The notes: generated by a model from the letters alone, not told the origin. A DNA stretch of 64,000 bases from Roseobacter sp. (GCA_015665415.1 JADFAE010000005.1:310001-374000), one strand, 5' to 3'; shown: positions 52,549 to 61,764, counted from the first letter of the stretch. Numbers and translations: made by a program.

Positions 52549-53019
52549 CTACAGCGCCATCCGTAATATATGTTGCGGGCCTGCGATGCCGCCTGTGAAG
52601 ATGTCGCCGCTGTCCACAAAGCCCCCCTTTAGATAGCAGGCTATGGCTGCCGGGTTCTGCATGTTCACGGTCAGCACTGCACTTGGGCGTCCCGGGTACT
52701 GTGCTCTCAAATAGGGAGCCAGGCTGGCGACGGCACAACCGGCCAGACCCTTGCCCTGATCGGCGAAATTGATCTTGAAGGCCCGAATTCCCAGCTCATG
52801 CGGTTGCGCAAAGGCATTGCGGTCAAAGCCGCGATCCACCTTGAAAAAGCCAACCGCGCGCCTTTCTGTTTCGATGACATGAAAATCGACTTCGGGCTCA
52901 TCTACTCCAAAAGCGTGTTGGATCGACCCTGCCCAAAGAACCTGGTCATCGGGGATCCAGATGTGTTGCACCCGCCGGAACGCATCTTTGCCCAAGGGGG
53001 CGAGGTGGATCTGTTCCAT
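52549..53019 (-). CDS. GNAT family N-acetyltransferase
   Basis: A 156-residue protein with the fold pattern of GNAT enzymes: VDFHVIETERRAVGFFKVDRGF as beta strands, then IRAFKINFADQGKGLAGCAVASL (acetyl-CoA site, Q-G-K-G-L) and NMQNPAAIACYLKGGF near the C-terminus. The substrate is unknown. It is convergent with the DksA-like gene and lies 78 bp beyond pepF on the same strand. Confidence 0.8.
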   Translation of the reverse strand: MEQIHLAPLGKDAFRRVQHIWIPDDQVLWAGSIQHAFGVDEPEVDFHVIETERRAVGFFKVDRGFDRNAFAQPHELGIRAFKINFADQGKGLAGCAVASLAPYLRAQYPGRPSAVLTVNMQNPAAIACYLKGGFVDSGDIFTGGIAGPQHILRMAL

Positions 53020-53097
53020 GTCTCAGTCCTTGCAAGCAGATAGGAATACAAAAACGGGCACCAATGGGCGCCCGTCTGTGGGTCTCTGGAGGTCGGA

Positions 53098-54918
53098 TCA
53101 GGCCTCCATGGCTTCCAGCTCGTCAATCATCTCAGAGATCATCGACAGGCCCTTGTCCCAGAATTTGGGATCAGATGCATCCAGTCCAAAGGGGGCTAGC
53201 AGTTCCTTGTGATGCTTGGATCCGCCAGCCTTGAGCATGTCGAAATACTTGTCCTCAAAGCCCTCACCGCCCTCGGCATAGACCGAATAGAGCGCGTTCA
53301 CCAGGCCGTCGCCAAAGGCATAGGCATAGACGTAAAAGGGCGAATGCACGAAATGCGGGATGTAGCACCAGAAGGTCTCATAGCCTTCCATGAAATCAAA
53401 GGCTTCGCCCAGGCTTTCGGCTTGGACCGACATCCACAGGGCGTTGATGTCATCGGGGGTCAGCTCTCCCTCGGCGCGGGCAGCGTGCAGTTTGCACTCA
53501 AAGTCATAAAAGGCGATCTGGCGCACAACCGTGTTGATCATGTCCTCGACCTTGCCTGCCAGCAGGACTTTGCGCTGCTCCTGGGTTTCGGCCTTGTCCA
53601 GCATCTTGCGGAACGTGAGCATCTCGCCAAAGACGGAGGCGGTTTCCGCCAGGGTCAGCGGCGTCGACGACAGCATCTCGCCCTGGTCGGCGGCCAGCAC
53701 CTGATGCACGCCATGGCCCAGCTCATGCGCCAGGGTCATCACATCGCGCGGCTTGCCCAGATAGTTGAGCATCACATAGGGGTGCACCTCGGTGACGGTG
53801 GGATGGGCAAAGGCGCCGGGGGCCTTGCCGGGTTTCACACCGGCATCGATCCAACCCTTGGAGAAAAACGGCGCGGCGATCTCGCCCATGCGCGGATCAA
53901 AGGCCTCATAGGCTTCCATCACGGTCTGTTCGGCCTGGTCCCAGGTGACCACGCGGCTGTCTTCCATCGGCAGCGGCGCATTGCGGTCCCAGACCTGCAT
54001 CCGGTCCAGACCCAGCCACTTGCGCTTGAGCTCATAGTAGCGGTGCGACAGCTTGGGGTAGGCGGCGACGACAGCCTCGCGCAGGGCCTCGACCACCTCG
54101 GGTTCCACGTGGTTGGACAGATGGCGTCCGGTCTGCGGTGTTGGCATGCCGCGCCAGCGGTCGACGATCTCTTTTTCCTTGGACTGGGTGTTGTGCACGC
54201 GGGCAAAGGTTTTGACGTTATCGGCAAAGACTCGGGCCAACTCGCGCGAGGCCGCCTCGCGTTTGCTGCGATCCTGTTCGGTCAGATAGTTCAGGGTGCC
54301 TTCGATATTCAGCTCTTCGCCACCGATGGTGAACTTGAGCCCGGCAATGGTCTCATCGAACAGGCGCTCCCAGGCGTCGCCAACCACGCCGAGATCATGC
54401 AGGAATTTCTCCAGCTCATCCGACAGCTGATAGGGCTTCATCGCGCGGATGCGGTCAAACACCGGCTTGTAACGGGCCAGATCTGCATTGGCGGCAAAAT
54501 GCGCCTCCATCTGGTCATCCTCGATGCGGTTGATCTCCAGCGTGAAAAACACCAGCGGCGTGGTGAAGATGGTGATTTTCTCCTGGCAGTCGGACATGAA
54601 TTTGGCCCGGTCCGCATCGGTGGTCAGCTGGTAGTAGCGCAGGCCCGCATAAGACATGATGCGTCCGGCAATGGCGTTGATCTTTTCGTTGCGCAGCACG
54701 CAGTCCAGCAGGCCAGCAGCGTCAAGATCGGCCAGTTTGCCTTCATAGTCGGCGGCAAAGCTGCTGCATTCGCCCTCCAGCCAATCCAGATCGCGGGCCA
54801 GCTCAGGGGCGTCCTCGCCCGCATAGAGATCATCGAGATTCCATTCCGGCAGATTGCCCAGCTCATCAGAGCCGGAACCGGCATTGGCATCACGGACGGG
54901 GAAGGGGAGTTGCAACAT
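53098..54918 (-). CDS. pepF: Oligoendopeptidase F (M3 family metallopeptidase)
   Basis: A 606-residue zinc peptidase that cuts oligopeptides. The zinc motif HELGH is in MTLAHELGHGVHQVL, with the downstream Glu ligand in TLAETASVFGEML. The C-terminal HFVHSPFYVYAYAFGDGLVNALY lines the active site, as usual in M3B enzymes. No signal peptide is present, so it is cytosolic. The start at 54918 (MLQLPFPVRDANAG) is the conserved one. It is transcribed in the same direction as the lipase/SCP2 genes further upstream. Confidence 0.94.
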   Translation of the reverse strand: MLQLPFPVRDANAGSGSDELGNLPEWNLDDLYAGEDAPELARDLDWLEGECSSFAADYEGKLADLDAAGLLDCVLRNEKINAIAGRIMSYAGLRYYQLTTDADRAKFMSDCQEKITIFTTPLVFFTLEINRIEDDQMEAHFAANADLARYKPVFDRIRAMKPYQLSDELEKFLHDLGVVGDAWERLFDETIAGLKFTIGGEELNIEGTLNYLTEQDRSKREAASRELARVFADNVKTFARVHNTQSKEKEIVDRWRGMPTPQTGRHLSNHVEPEVVEALREAVVAAYPKLSHRYYELKRKWLGLDRMQVWDRNAPLPMEDSRVVTWDQAEQTVMEAYEAFDPRMGEIAAPFFSKGWIDAGVKPGKAPGAFAHPTVTEVHPYVMLNYLGKPRDVMTLAHELGHGVHQVLAADQGEMLSSTPLTLAETASVFGEMLTFRKMLDKAETQEQRKVLLAGKVEDMINTVVRQIAFYDFECKLHAARAEGELTPDDINALWMSVQAESLGEAFDFMEGYETFWCYIPHFVHSPFYVYAYAFGDGLVNALYSVYAEGGEGFEDKYFDMLKAGGSKHHKELLAPFGLDASDPKFWDKGLSMISEMIDELEAMEA

Positions 54919-55088
54919 GGGGCCTCCTTGGCGGGCATGTTTGATTTCTGATGTTTTCCAACATTTAAGCAGCGCGTGGCGGGATCACAAGCAAAGCCCC
55001 GCCGCGAAGCGCGCCGCAGGGAAAATTTTGTGCTGGTAATTTGTGAAAAGCCGCTGAAACACAGGCGCGGCGCCGGAGGGGCCCAGGG

Positions 55089-56063
55089 CTAGCGGTACTG
55101 GTCGAACAACAGGCACATCTTGTCAAAGGCGCGGCTGCGGATCTGGGCGTCTTCCATCACGATTTCATGTTGGGCCGGGTCGATCAGATCCAGCTCGCCA
55201 CCGGGCCAACGCGCCATGCGCTCCTTCACGGCCTCGCTGTTGACGATCTGCTCCTGGGTGCCAAGGAAGGTGAGACAGGGCAGGGCAGGCGAAGGTTTTT
55301 CTGCCAGAGCTTCACATTCCTTCAGCCCCTCGCTCAGCCAATTGATGGTGGGTCCGCCCAAGACCAGATCGCTTTGGGCATGCAGCTGGTCGATCATCAG
55401 CTGATACATGGCCGGGTCATTTGTCAGGGTATTGCCCTTGAACGGCGCGCTTTGCACGTAGTGTTCTGCTGTGGTGGTCGGCACCCGCTTGTTGCCGATG
55501 CCAAAGGCCGGTGCCAGCCCGCCAAGGATCCGGGCCAGGGGGCGCAGGCCGGCGGGAATGAGAATACCCCACATCGGTGCCGAAAAGGCGCAGGCCTTGA
55601 CCGGCAGACCTTCGAACAGGGCGCGTAGACCAATGGCCCCGCCCATGGAATGCCCCAGCAGATACCAGGGTTCCGGCAGCCTCAGCTGCTTGGCCAGTTT
55701 GACAACGGCAGCGACGTCCTTTTGAAAATCCCCAAATTTCTCAACATGGCCCAGACGGCGGTCTGGCAGCATGCGATCCCCCAGCCCCTGTCCGCGCCAG
55801 TCCACCGCCAGGGTGGCATAGCCGCGCTGGCCCAGCTCGATGGCGGCAGAGCCGTATTTTTCGACATATTCGGTGCGGCCGGGGAAGATCAGCACCGTTC
55901 CTTTGATTCCCTTGGCGGGTGCATCATTGCTGGGCAGCCAATGGCCAACCCGGATGCGCAACCCGTCCTCGGTGGTTGCCCAATGGGCCTGTCCCGTTTC
56001 CGGGCCCTCTGCGATTTCAGCAAAGTAAGGGGCAGGGGTCAGGTCCATCAGGCTTTTGTCCAT
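55089..56063 (-). CDS. Alpha/beta hydrolase, PldB-like lysophospholipase
   Basis: A 324-residue serine hydrolase. The nucleophile elbow GHSMGG is in WYLLGHSMGGAIGLRALFEG. An oxyanion/N-terminal strand region VLIFPGRTEYVEKYGSAA and a C-terminal Asp/His (DLIDPAQHEIVMED) complete the triad. The pattern is that of PldB/monoglyceride lipase-type enzymes. The start at 56063 overlaps the upstream SCP2 stop (TGATG), so translation is coupled; a start five codons in is also possible. A lipid substrate is likely but unproven. Confidence 0.88.
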   Translation of the reverse strand: MDKSLMDLTPAPYFAEIAEGPETGQAHWATTEDGLRIRVGHWLPSNDAPAKGIKGTVLIFPGRTEYVEKYGSAAIELGQRGYATLAVDWRGQGLGDRMLPDRRLGHVEKFGDFQKDVAAVVKLAKQLRLPEPWYLLGHSMGGAIGLRALFEGLPVKACAFSAPMWGILIPAGLRPLARILGGLAPAFGIGNKRVPTTTAEHYVQSAPFKGNTLTNDPAMYQLMIDQLHAQSDLVLGGPTINWLSEGLKECEALAEKPSPALPCLTFLGTQEQIVNSEAVKERMARWPGGELDLIDPAQHEIVMEDAQIRSRAFDKMCLLFDQYR

Positions 56064-56353
56064 CAGGCCAGAACCGAGGCCAGTTGCATCGCGGTGCCCA
56101 TGTCGCCGTCGATGGTGAGCTTGCCGGACATGAAGGCGCTGGTGGGGTTCAACTCACCGCTGAGGATCTCCTTGAAGGTATCCGCATCCGCATTCATGGT
56201 GACATCAGTCTCTTCGTCGCTGATACGGGCCCCGTCGCTGTCCAGCACGATGGCGCCGACACCTTCGATAGCAAATTTTGCCGAAGCGCTGAAATCGCTG
56301 CCAGCCAGTTTTTCGTTCATTGCCGCTACGGCCTGTTCAAGCGTATCGCTCAT
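56063..56353 (-). CDS. SCP2 sterol-binding domain protein
   Basis: A 96-residue single-domain SCP2 fold protein: start MSDTLEQAVAAMNEKLAG, the strand-rich middle with IEGVGAIVLDSDGA, and the typical end FMSGKLTIDGDMGTAMQLASVL. SCP2 domains bind lipids or acyl chains. The coupling with the downstream lysophospholipase-like gene suggests the two handle the same lipid class. The ribosome-binding region before 56353 is AAGGAC-like. Confidence 0.9.
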   Translation of the reverse strand: MSDTLEQAVAAMNEKLAGSDFSASAKFAIEGVGAIVLDSDGARISDEETDVTMNADADTFKEILSGELNPTSAFMSGKLTIDGDMGTAMQLASVLA

Positions 56354-56466
56354 TTTGACGTCCTTTGGTCAGAGGTGCAGCAGGGGCACCGGAAAATTGC
56401 AATTCTACGTGAGGCGCAGGCTTCCAGCACTGGAAAAAGCGCGACACGGGGTTACACTGGGCCATC

Positions 56467-57036
56467 ATGATTGCAAATCACCTGAACCTCAAAGCTATCG
56501 TGGCGGCAACGCTGCTTACAGTCACGATTTCCATGCCTTTGGCAACATCTGCCGACGAGGACACGCGGGAAACCGCCCTTTTGGCTGAGTTGCGGCAGGC
56601 GGATGCCAGCACGGCACTGGCGCTGGAGCGGGAGCTGCAGGCGCTCTGGCGCAAAAGCGGCTCGCCTGCGATGGATCTGTTGTTGTCGCGGGCCCAGAAA
56701 TCCTTTGAGGCCGGGGATCTGGCCGGTGCCATCGAACATCTGACAGCCCTGACGGATCATGCGCCGGATTTTGCCCAGGGTTGGTATGAGCGCGCCCGGG
56801 CCTATCATGCGGCAGGGCTTTATGGGCCGTCGGTGGCGGATCTGGAGCGCGCTTTGGCGCTGAATCCAAATGATTACAATGCGATCTATGCGCTGGGCAC
56901 GGTCTTTGAGCAATTCCGCATGCCCAAGCGCGCCTACGAGGCCTATTTGCGGGCCAAGACTATACATCCCCATCATGAGGAAGTACTCAACGCGCTGGAA
57001 CGTCTGCGGCCGCAAGCGGCAGGCAAGGATCTTTAG
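56467..57036 (+). CDS. TPR-repeat exported protein
   Basis: A 189-residue protein with a signal peptide (IVAATLLTVTISMPLATSADE, cleavage near residue 29). Two to three tetratricopeptide repeats follow: AQKSFEAGDLAGAIEHLTALTDHAPDFAQGWYERARAYHAAGLYGPSVADLERALALNPND and AIYALGTVFEQFRMPKRAYEAYLRA, each with the W/A-G-Y-A-P pattern. It is probably periplasmic and acts through protein contacts. It stands before the helicase gene on the same strand with 64 bp between. Confidence 0.85.
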   Translation: MIANHLNLKAIVAATLLTVTISMPLATSADEDTRETALLAELRQADASTALALERELQALWRKSGSPAMDLLLSRAQKSFEAGDLAGAIEHLTALTDHAPDFAQGWYERARAYHAAGLYGPSVADLERALALNPNDYNAIYALGTVFEQFRMPKRAYEAYLRAKTIHPHHEEVLNALERLRPQAAGKDL

Positions 57037-57100
57037 CCGCCCATGTTTTTGGTGTCACATTTGACGTCCAGAAAGCAGGGGCAGAACAAGGGCTGAACGG

Positions 57101-60052
57101 ATGGCAGGCGCTTCTCGGGTCTTGGCGGTTTTGGGGCCGACCAATACCGGCAAAACCCACTACGCAATCGAACGCATGCTGGGCTATCGCACTGGCATCA
57201 TGGGGTTTCCTCTGCGGCTGCTGGCACGCGAAGTCTATGACAAGATCGTGGCCATTCGCGGCCCCTCAGTGGTGGCGCTGGTCACCGGCGAAGAGCGCAT
57301 CGTGCCGCCGCGGGCCAAATACTGGATCTGCACCGTCGAAGCGATGCCGCCAGCCATGGGCTGTGATTTTCTCGCCATCGACGAGATCCAGCTCTGTGCC
57401 GATCCCGATCGTGGCCATGTCTTTACCGAGCGTCTGCTGAAAGCACGCGGCACCAATGAAACCCTGTTCCTGGGTGCCGATACCATGCGTGGGCCGATTT
57501 CGGCGCTGGTGCCAGAGGTGGAGTTTCTGCGCCGCGAGCGGATGTCAGAACTGGTCTATGGCGGCTCCAAAAAGATCAGCCGGATGCCGCCGCGCACTGC
57601 AATCGTTGGGTTTTCGGTCGACAATGTCTATGCCATCGCTGAGCTGCTGAAGCGCCAGAAAGGCGGCGCTGCCGTGGTCATGGGGGCGCTGAGCCCGCGC
57701 ACCCGCAACGCCCAGGTCGCGCTTTATCAGAACGGAGAGGTCGACTACCTCGTGGCCACTGATGCCATCGGCATGGGGCTGAACCTCGATATTGACCATG
57801 TGGCCTTTTCCGCCACCTCCAAATTCGACGGCCGCCGTATGCGCCAGCTGGCCCCCAATGAGCTGGCGCAGATCGCAGGGCGGGCTGGGCGTGGCATGAG
57901 CCATGGCAGCTTTGGTGTGACCGGCGATGCCCGCCCGCTGGAGCCGGAAGTGGCAGAGGCGATCATGGAGCACCGCTTTGCGCCGCTGAAAAAGCTCAAC
58001 TGGCGCAATTCGAATCTGCAGTTCGGCTCGGTTGAGGCGTTGATCCGTTCGCTCGAATCAGCGCCGCAGGATGAGGTCCTGGTGCGCGCCCGCGAGGCCG
58101 ATGATCTGGGCGCTTTGAAGTTTTTGTCGCGCGACGGTGGCATAATATCGCGCACCACCAACGCACAGTCGGTTCGCCTTTTGTGGGATGTCTGCCGCAT
58201 CCCGGATTTTCGCGGCATCTCACATGGTGAGCATGCATCGCTTATTGGCGGTATATTCGAGTATTTGCATGGGGGCGGGGTGGTGCCAGACGATTGGCTG
58301 GCGCGCCAGATCAAGCGAATTGACCGCACCGACGGCGATATAGATACCCTGTCCAAGCGGCTGGCATTTATCCGAACCTGGACCTATGTCTCACAACGTA
58401 AAGACTGGTTGCATGACGAAAGCCATTGGCGCGGGGTGACTCGCGCTGTAGAAGACAGACTGTCAGATGCGCTGCACGAGCGCTTGACTCAGCGATTTGT
58501 GGACCGGCGCACATCCGTGCTTCTGCGCCGGCTCAAACAGAAGGAGGCCCTTTTGGCCGAAGTGAATGACAAGGGTGAAGTGACCGTCGAAGGCGAATTT
58601 GTCGGACGGTTGGACGGGTTCCGGTTTACCCCGGACAAATCTGCGCAAGGACCTGAGGCAAAGACATTGATGTCGGCCTCGGTGCAAGCTTTGACGCCGC
58701 AGTTCCATCTGCGTGCGGACCGGTTCTACAATGCACCCGATACCGAGATCGATTTCACCGAACAGGGTGGCCTGATGTGGGGCGACAATGCGGTGGGCAA
58801 ATTGGTGGCCGGGGCTGATCCTCTGTCGCCGCAGGTCGAGGTCTTTGTTGATGAGGCCGCTGGTGCGGATGTTGCTCAAAAGGTGGAGCGCCGTTTGCAG
58901 CACTTCATCTCGCGCAAGGTCCAGGCGCTGTTTGAACCGCTGATCAATCTGCAAAAAGACGAAGAACTGACCGGCCTGGCCCGTGGCTTTGCCTTCCGTC
59001 TGGTCGAAGGCCTGGGGCTGCTGCCGCGCCATACGGTGATGCAGGAAGTCAAGGATCTGGATCAGGACGCCCGTGGCGCACTGCGCAAGCACGGCATCCG
59101 CTTTGGCCAGTTCACCATCTTCATGCCGCTGCTGCTGAAGCCGGCTCCGACCCGTCTGCGTCTGGTACTGTGGTCGCTGGCCAATGGGCTGCAGGACTTC
59201 CCCGAAGCGCCGCCCCCGGGTCTGGTTACCGTGCCCGCCTTGAAGGATGCGCCTAAAGGTTATGATACCATGTCTGGCTACCGCGAAGCCGGCGAGCGGA
59301 TGATCCGTATCGACATGTTGGAGCGCCTGGCAGACATGCTGCGCGCTGAGGACAGCCGTGGCGGCTTTGAGGCTAAGGCAGATATGCTGTCGATCACCGG
59401 CATGACGCTGGAGCAATTTGCCGATCTGATGCAGGGCCTGGGCTATCGCGCCGAAAAGGGTGAACGCGCCAAGGTGAAAGCTGCCCCAGAGGCTGTCAAG
59501 GAAGAGGCTGCCAAGGAAGAGGTCGCCAAGGAAGAGGCGGCTCCGGCGGCTGAAGCCGAGGCAAAACCTGCCGAGGCAGAGGCACCTGTAGAAGCAGAGG
59601 CCGTAGAGGCACCCGCTGCCGAAGCTGCTGAGACTGCTCCAGCTGAGGAAGCTGCGGCAGAGCCAACCAGCGAAACTGCTGCGCAAGACGCGCCAGCGGT
59701 TGAAGCAGAAGCCGAGATGGAGGTGTTTTACACCTTTGCTTGGGGTGGTCGGGCCCGTCAGGGCGGAGGCAATCGTGGCCAGCGTCGTGGTCAGGATAGC
59801 CAGGACAAGCGCGCCGAAGGTGGTGGCGAGGGTCGACGTGGTGGCAAACCCCGGGGTGCCGGTGGTGGCCAGGGGCGTCAGGGCGGCAAACCCGGTGGTC
59901 GTCCAGGCGGCAAGCCCGGCGGCAAAAAAGGCGAACGCGGTGGTCAGCAAGGTGGCAAGACCTATTCGGCCCGTCCGCCGAAGAAGGAAAAGCGCATCGA
60001 TCCCGACAATCCCTTTGCGGCAGCTCTGATGGGGCTGAAGCAGGGCGACTGA
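57101..60052 (+). CDS. SUV3-type ATP-dependent RNA helicase with long acidic/Gly-Arg-rich tail
   Basis: A 983-residue helicase related to mitochondrial SUV3. Walker A is GPTNTGKT (12-19), the Walker B equivalent is DEIQ (94-97), and motif VI is QIAGRAGRG (about 260). The core and winged-helix part end near residue 780. The tail is unusual: an Ala/Glu/Pro-rich stretch (about 790-870) and then an RGG-like stretch (RRGGKPRGAGGGQGRQ, about 880-960), closing with the conserved RIDPDNPFAAALMGLKQG. It probably unwinds structured RNA for decay. The S4 gene follows after six bases. Confidence 0.9.
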   Translation: MAGASRVLAVLGPTNTGKTHYAIERMLGYRTGIMGFPLRLLAREVYDKIVAIRGPSVVALVTGEERIVPPRAKYWICTVEAMPPAMGCDFLAIDEIQLCADPDRGHVFTERLLKARGTNETLFLGADTMRGPISALVPEVEFLRRERMSELVYGGSKKISRMPPRTAIVGFSVDNVYAIAELLKRQKGGAAVVMGALSPRTRNAQVALYQNGEVDYLVATDAIGMGLNLDIDHVAFSATSKFDGRRMRQLAPNELAQIAGRAGRGMSHGSFGVTGDARPLEPEVAEAIMEHRFAPLKKLNWRNSNLQFGSVEALIRSLESAPQDEVLVRAREADDLGALKFLSRDGGIISRTTNAQSVRLLWDVCRIPDFRGISHGEHASLIGGIFEYLHGGGVVPDDWLARQIKRIDRTDGDIDTLSKRLAFIRTWTYVSQRKDWLHDESHWRGVTRAVEDRLSDALHERLTQRFVDRRTSVLLRRLKQKEALLAEVNDKGEVTVEGEFVGRLDGFRFTPDKSAQGPEAKTLMSASVQALTPQFHLRADRFYNAPDTEIDFTEQGGLMWGDNAVGKLVAGADPLSPQVEVFVDEAAGADVAQKVERRLQHFISRKVQALFEPLINLQKDEELTGLARGFAFRLVEGLGLLPRHTVMQEVKDLDQDARGALRKHGIRFGQFTIFMPLLLKPAPTRLRLVLWSLANGLQDFPEAPPPGLVTVPALKDAPKGYDTMSGYREAGERMIRIDMLERLADMLRAEDSRGGFEAKADMLSITGMTLEQFADLMQGLGYRAEKGERAKVKAAPEAVKEEAAKEEVAKEEAAPAAEAEAKPAEAEAPVEAEAVEAPAAEAAETAPAEEAAAEPTSETAAQDAPAVEAEAEMEVFYTFAWGGRARQGGGNRGQRRGQDSQDKRAEGGGEGRRGGKPRGAGGGQGRQGGKPGGRPGGKPGGKKGERGGQQGGKTYSARPPKKEKRIDPDNPFAAALMGLKQGD

Positions 60053-60058
60053 TCGCCG

Positions 60059-60433
60059 ATGGAGCTGCAGGCGCAGAAAATCCGGATCGACAAATGGCTA
60101 TGGCAGGCGCGGTTTTTCAAAACCCGCAGCCTGGCCGCCAAACAGGTCAGCGCCGGTCATCTGCGCCTCAACGGCACCAAGATTACAAAAACCGCTCAGA
60201 ACGTCACCGCAGGTGATGTTCTGAGCTTTCCACAAGGCCGACAGACCCGTGTGGTTGAGGTTGTGGCGATCGGAACCCGCCGTGGCCCGGCACCTGAGGC
60301 CCAGAGCCTGTACCTCGATAAGACGCCAAAACAGGATATCTTACCTGCAAATCCTCGGTTTGAAGGAAAAGGGCGGCCAGACAAGAAGACACGCAGAGCG
60401 CTTGACCTTTCTCGCGCGCGTGACCCTACTTGA
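60059..60433 (+). CDS. S4-domain RNA-binding protein, Hsp15/HslR-like
   Basis: A 124-residue protein. The S4 domain is RIDKWLWQARFFKTRSLAAKQVSAGHLRLNG (about 9-39), as in HslR, which recycles stalled 50S subunits with nascent chains. The C-terminal half has KTPKQDILPANPRFEGKGRPDKKTRRALD, common in alphaproteobacterial members. It starts six bases after the helicase stop, so the two are likely co-transcribed and both act on RNA or ribosomes. Confidence 0.9.
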   Translation: MELQAQKIRIDKWLWQARFFKTRSLAAKQVSAGHLRLNGTKITKTAQNVTAGDVLSFPQGRQTRVVEVVAIGTRRGPAPEAQSLYLDKTPKQDILPANPRFEGKGRPDKKTRRALDLSRARDPT

Positions 60434-60497
60434 TGTCTTGAAGAAGACGCCACTCTGGATTAGCTAGACGCCAAACAGCAAATGGGACTGAGCCCGC

Positions 60498-60836
60498 ATG
60501 ACCTACGTCGTTACGGATAACTGCATCGCCTGCAAATACACCGACTGTGTCGAAGTCTGCCCGGTCGATTGTTTCTATGAGGGTGAAAACACACTGGTGA
60601 TCCACCCCGATGAATGTATCGACTGTGGGGTTTGCGAACCTGAATGCCCGGCGGATGCGATCCGCCCGGATACTGAGCCGGATATGGACAAATGGGTTGA
60701 ATTCAACCGGAAGTATTCCGAGATGTGGCCGGTGATCATTTCCAAGAAAGACCCGATGCCCGACGCCGAAAAACACGACGGTGAAGAGGGCAAGCTGGAG
60801 AAATACTTCTCCGAGGCCCCCGGCGAAGGCGGCTAA
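60498..60836 (+). CDS. fdxA: Ferredoxin with 3Fe-4S and 4Fe-4S clusters, FdxA
   Basis: A 112-residue seven-iron ferredoxin. Cluster ligands are in [17 protein letters not shown] (3Fe-4S type plus one ligand for the other cluster) and [12 protein letters not shown] (4Fe-4S). The C-terminal extension [19 protein letters not shown] matches FdxA-type proteins. It is a small electron carrier in the cytoplasm. The gap to carD (338 bp) holds a terminator and a short reading frame. Confidence 0.95.
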   Translation: MTYVVTDNCIACKYTDCVEVCPVDCFYEGENTLVIHPDECIDCGVCEPECPADAIRPDTEPDMDKWVEFNRKYSEMWPVIISKKDPMPDAEKHDGEEGKLEKYFSEAPGEGG

Positions 60837-60936
60837 GCGCTCTGGGTCCCTGCGCAGGGTTCAGGGGAAATCGCGGTCTTTTTACGCAAAAAAAGGCGCC
60901 AGACCCAAAGGAAACCGGGGATCTTCCCGGGATCCG

Positions 60937-60968
60937 CAGCTTCCCCGCCTTTCGGGGAGGCTGTTTTT
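60937..60968 (+). terminator. Rho-independent terminator after fdxA
   Basis: CAGCTTCCCC (60937-60946) and GGGGAGGCTG (60954-60963) form a 10-bp stem with one G-U pair, followed by TTTTTG. It lies 100 bp after the stop. Confidence 0.82.
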
Positions 60969-61057
60969 GTGATATGCTCTCTCATTAGATGAATATGAAA
61001 ACAGAACCCTTCTCGCTTTGCCCACGGAACATGGGGCGGGGCCGGGGGGATTGACCC

Positions 61058-61162
61058 ATGGCAACGATTGAACTTCTGCACTGCTTTGGCAGTGCGGGGG
61101 CGATAGCGTTGCCTTGTTGTGTCGGTGTTGCGGCCTTTTGGCCGCCCCGGCCTCAAGTGTAA
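61058..61162 (+). CDS. Possible 34-codon leader ORF in the carD 5' region
   Basis: ATG 61058 to TAA 61162 encodes a hydrophobic, Cys-containing 34-residue peptide (MATIELLHCFGSAGAIALP, then more). It ends 12 bp before the carD ATG, and a GGGG run precedes it at a loose distance. Two perfect hairpins lie within it: GCACTGC/GCAGTGC (61078-61095) and GCGGCC/GGCCGC (61130-61145). This could be a leader peptide or chance. Coding evidence is weak. Confidence 0.3.
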   Translation: MATIELLHCFGSAGAIALPCCVGVAAFWPPRPQV

Positions 61163-61174
61163 GGAAAGACCTGT

Positions 61175-61687
61175 ATGACCAAATCGAAGAAGCTCGAATT
61201 CCGCCCCGACGAATATGTTGTCTACCCCGCCCATGGGGTTGGGCAGATCATCTCGGTTGAGGAGCAGGAAGTGGCCGGCTTTGCGCTGGAGCTTTTCGTG
61301 ATCACCTTTGAAAAAGACAAAATGACTCTGCGGGTGCCAACCAACAAGGCCGTCGAAGTGGGCATGCGCTCGCTCAGCTCACCGGATGTGATCAATCAGG
61401 CGATGAAGACCCTCAAGGGCAAGGCCAAGGTCAAGCGCGCCATGTGGTCGCGTCGGGCCCAGGAATATGAGCAAAAGATCAACTCTGGCGATCTGATCGC
61501 GATTGCCGAAGTGGTCCGCGATCTGCACCGCACCGATGATCAGCGCGAGCAGAGCTATTCCGAGCGTCAGCTCTATGAGGCAGCTTTGGAACGCTTGACC
61601 CGCGAAGTTGCGGCGGTCGCAGGTGGAGATGAAATCCTTGCGGCCAAGCAGGTTGGCGATGTGCTGACCTCGCGCGTGGCCGCCTGA
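61175..61687 (+). CDS. carD: CarD-family transcriptional regulator
   Basis: A 170-residue CarD/CdnL-type protein. The RNA polymerase-interacting domain is at the N-terminus (DEYVVYPAHGVGQIISVEEQEVAGFALELFVITFEKDKMTLRVPTNKA), followed by the helical C-terminal DNA-contacting part (RRAQEYEQKINSGDLIAIAEVVRDLHRTD). It stabilises open promoter complexes, including at rRNA promoters. The ATG has AAGGAAAG upstream. A bidirectional-looking terminator separates it from the convergent cobS. Confidence 0.93.
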   Translation: MTKSKKLEFRPDEYVVYPAHGVGQIISVEEQEVAGFALELFVITFEKDKMTLRVPTNKAVEVGMRSLSSPDVINQAMKTLKGKAKVKRAMWSRRAQEYEQKINSGDLIAIAEVVRDLHRTDDQREQSYSERQLYEAALERLTREVAAVAGGDEILAAKQVGDVLTSRVAA

Positions 61688-61736
61688 CTTCAGGACAGGC
61701 TGTCGCCACAGGCGTCCTTGATAGACCAAACGAAGG

Positions 61737-61763
61737 AGCCCGCAGCCGATGGCTGCGGGCTTT
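61737..61763 (+). terminator. Rho-independent terminator between carD and cobS
   Basis: AGCCCGCAGCC (61737-61747) and GGCTGCGGGCT (61751-61761) form a perfect 11-bp stem around GAT, followed by TTGTT. It ends just before the cobS stop and probably serves carD. Confidence 0.8.
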
Positions 61764-61764
61764 G

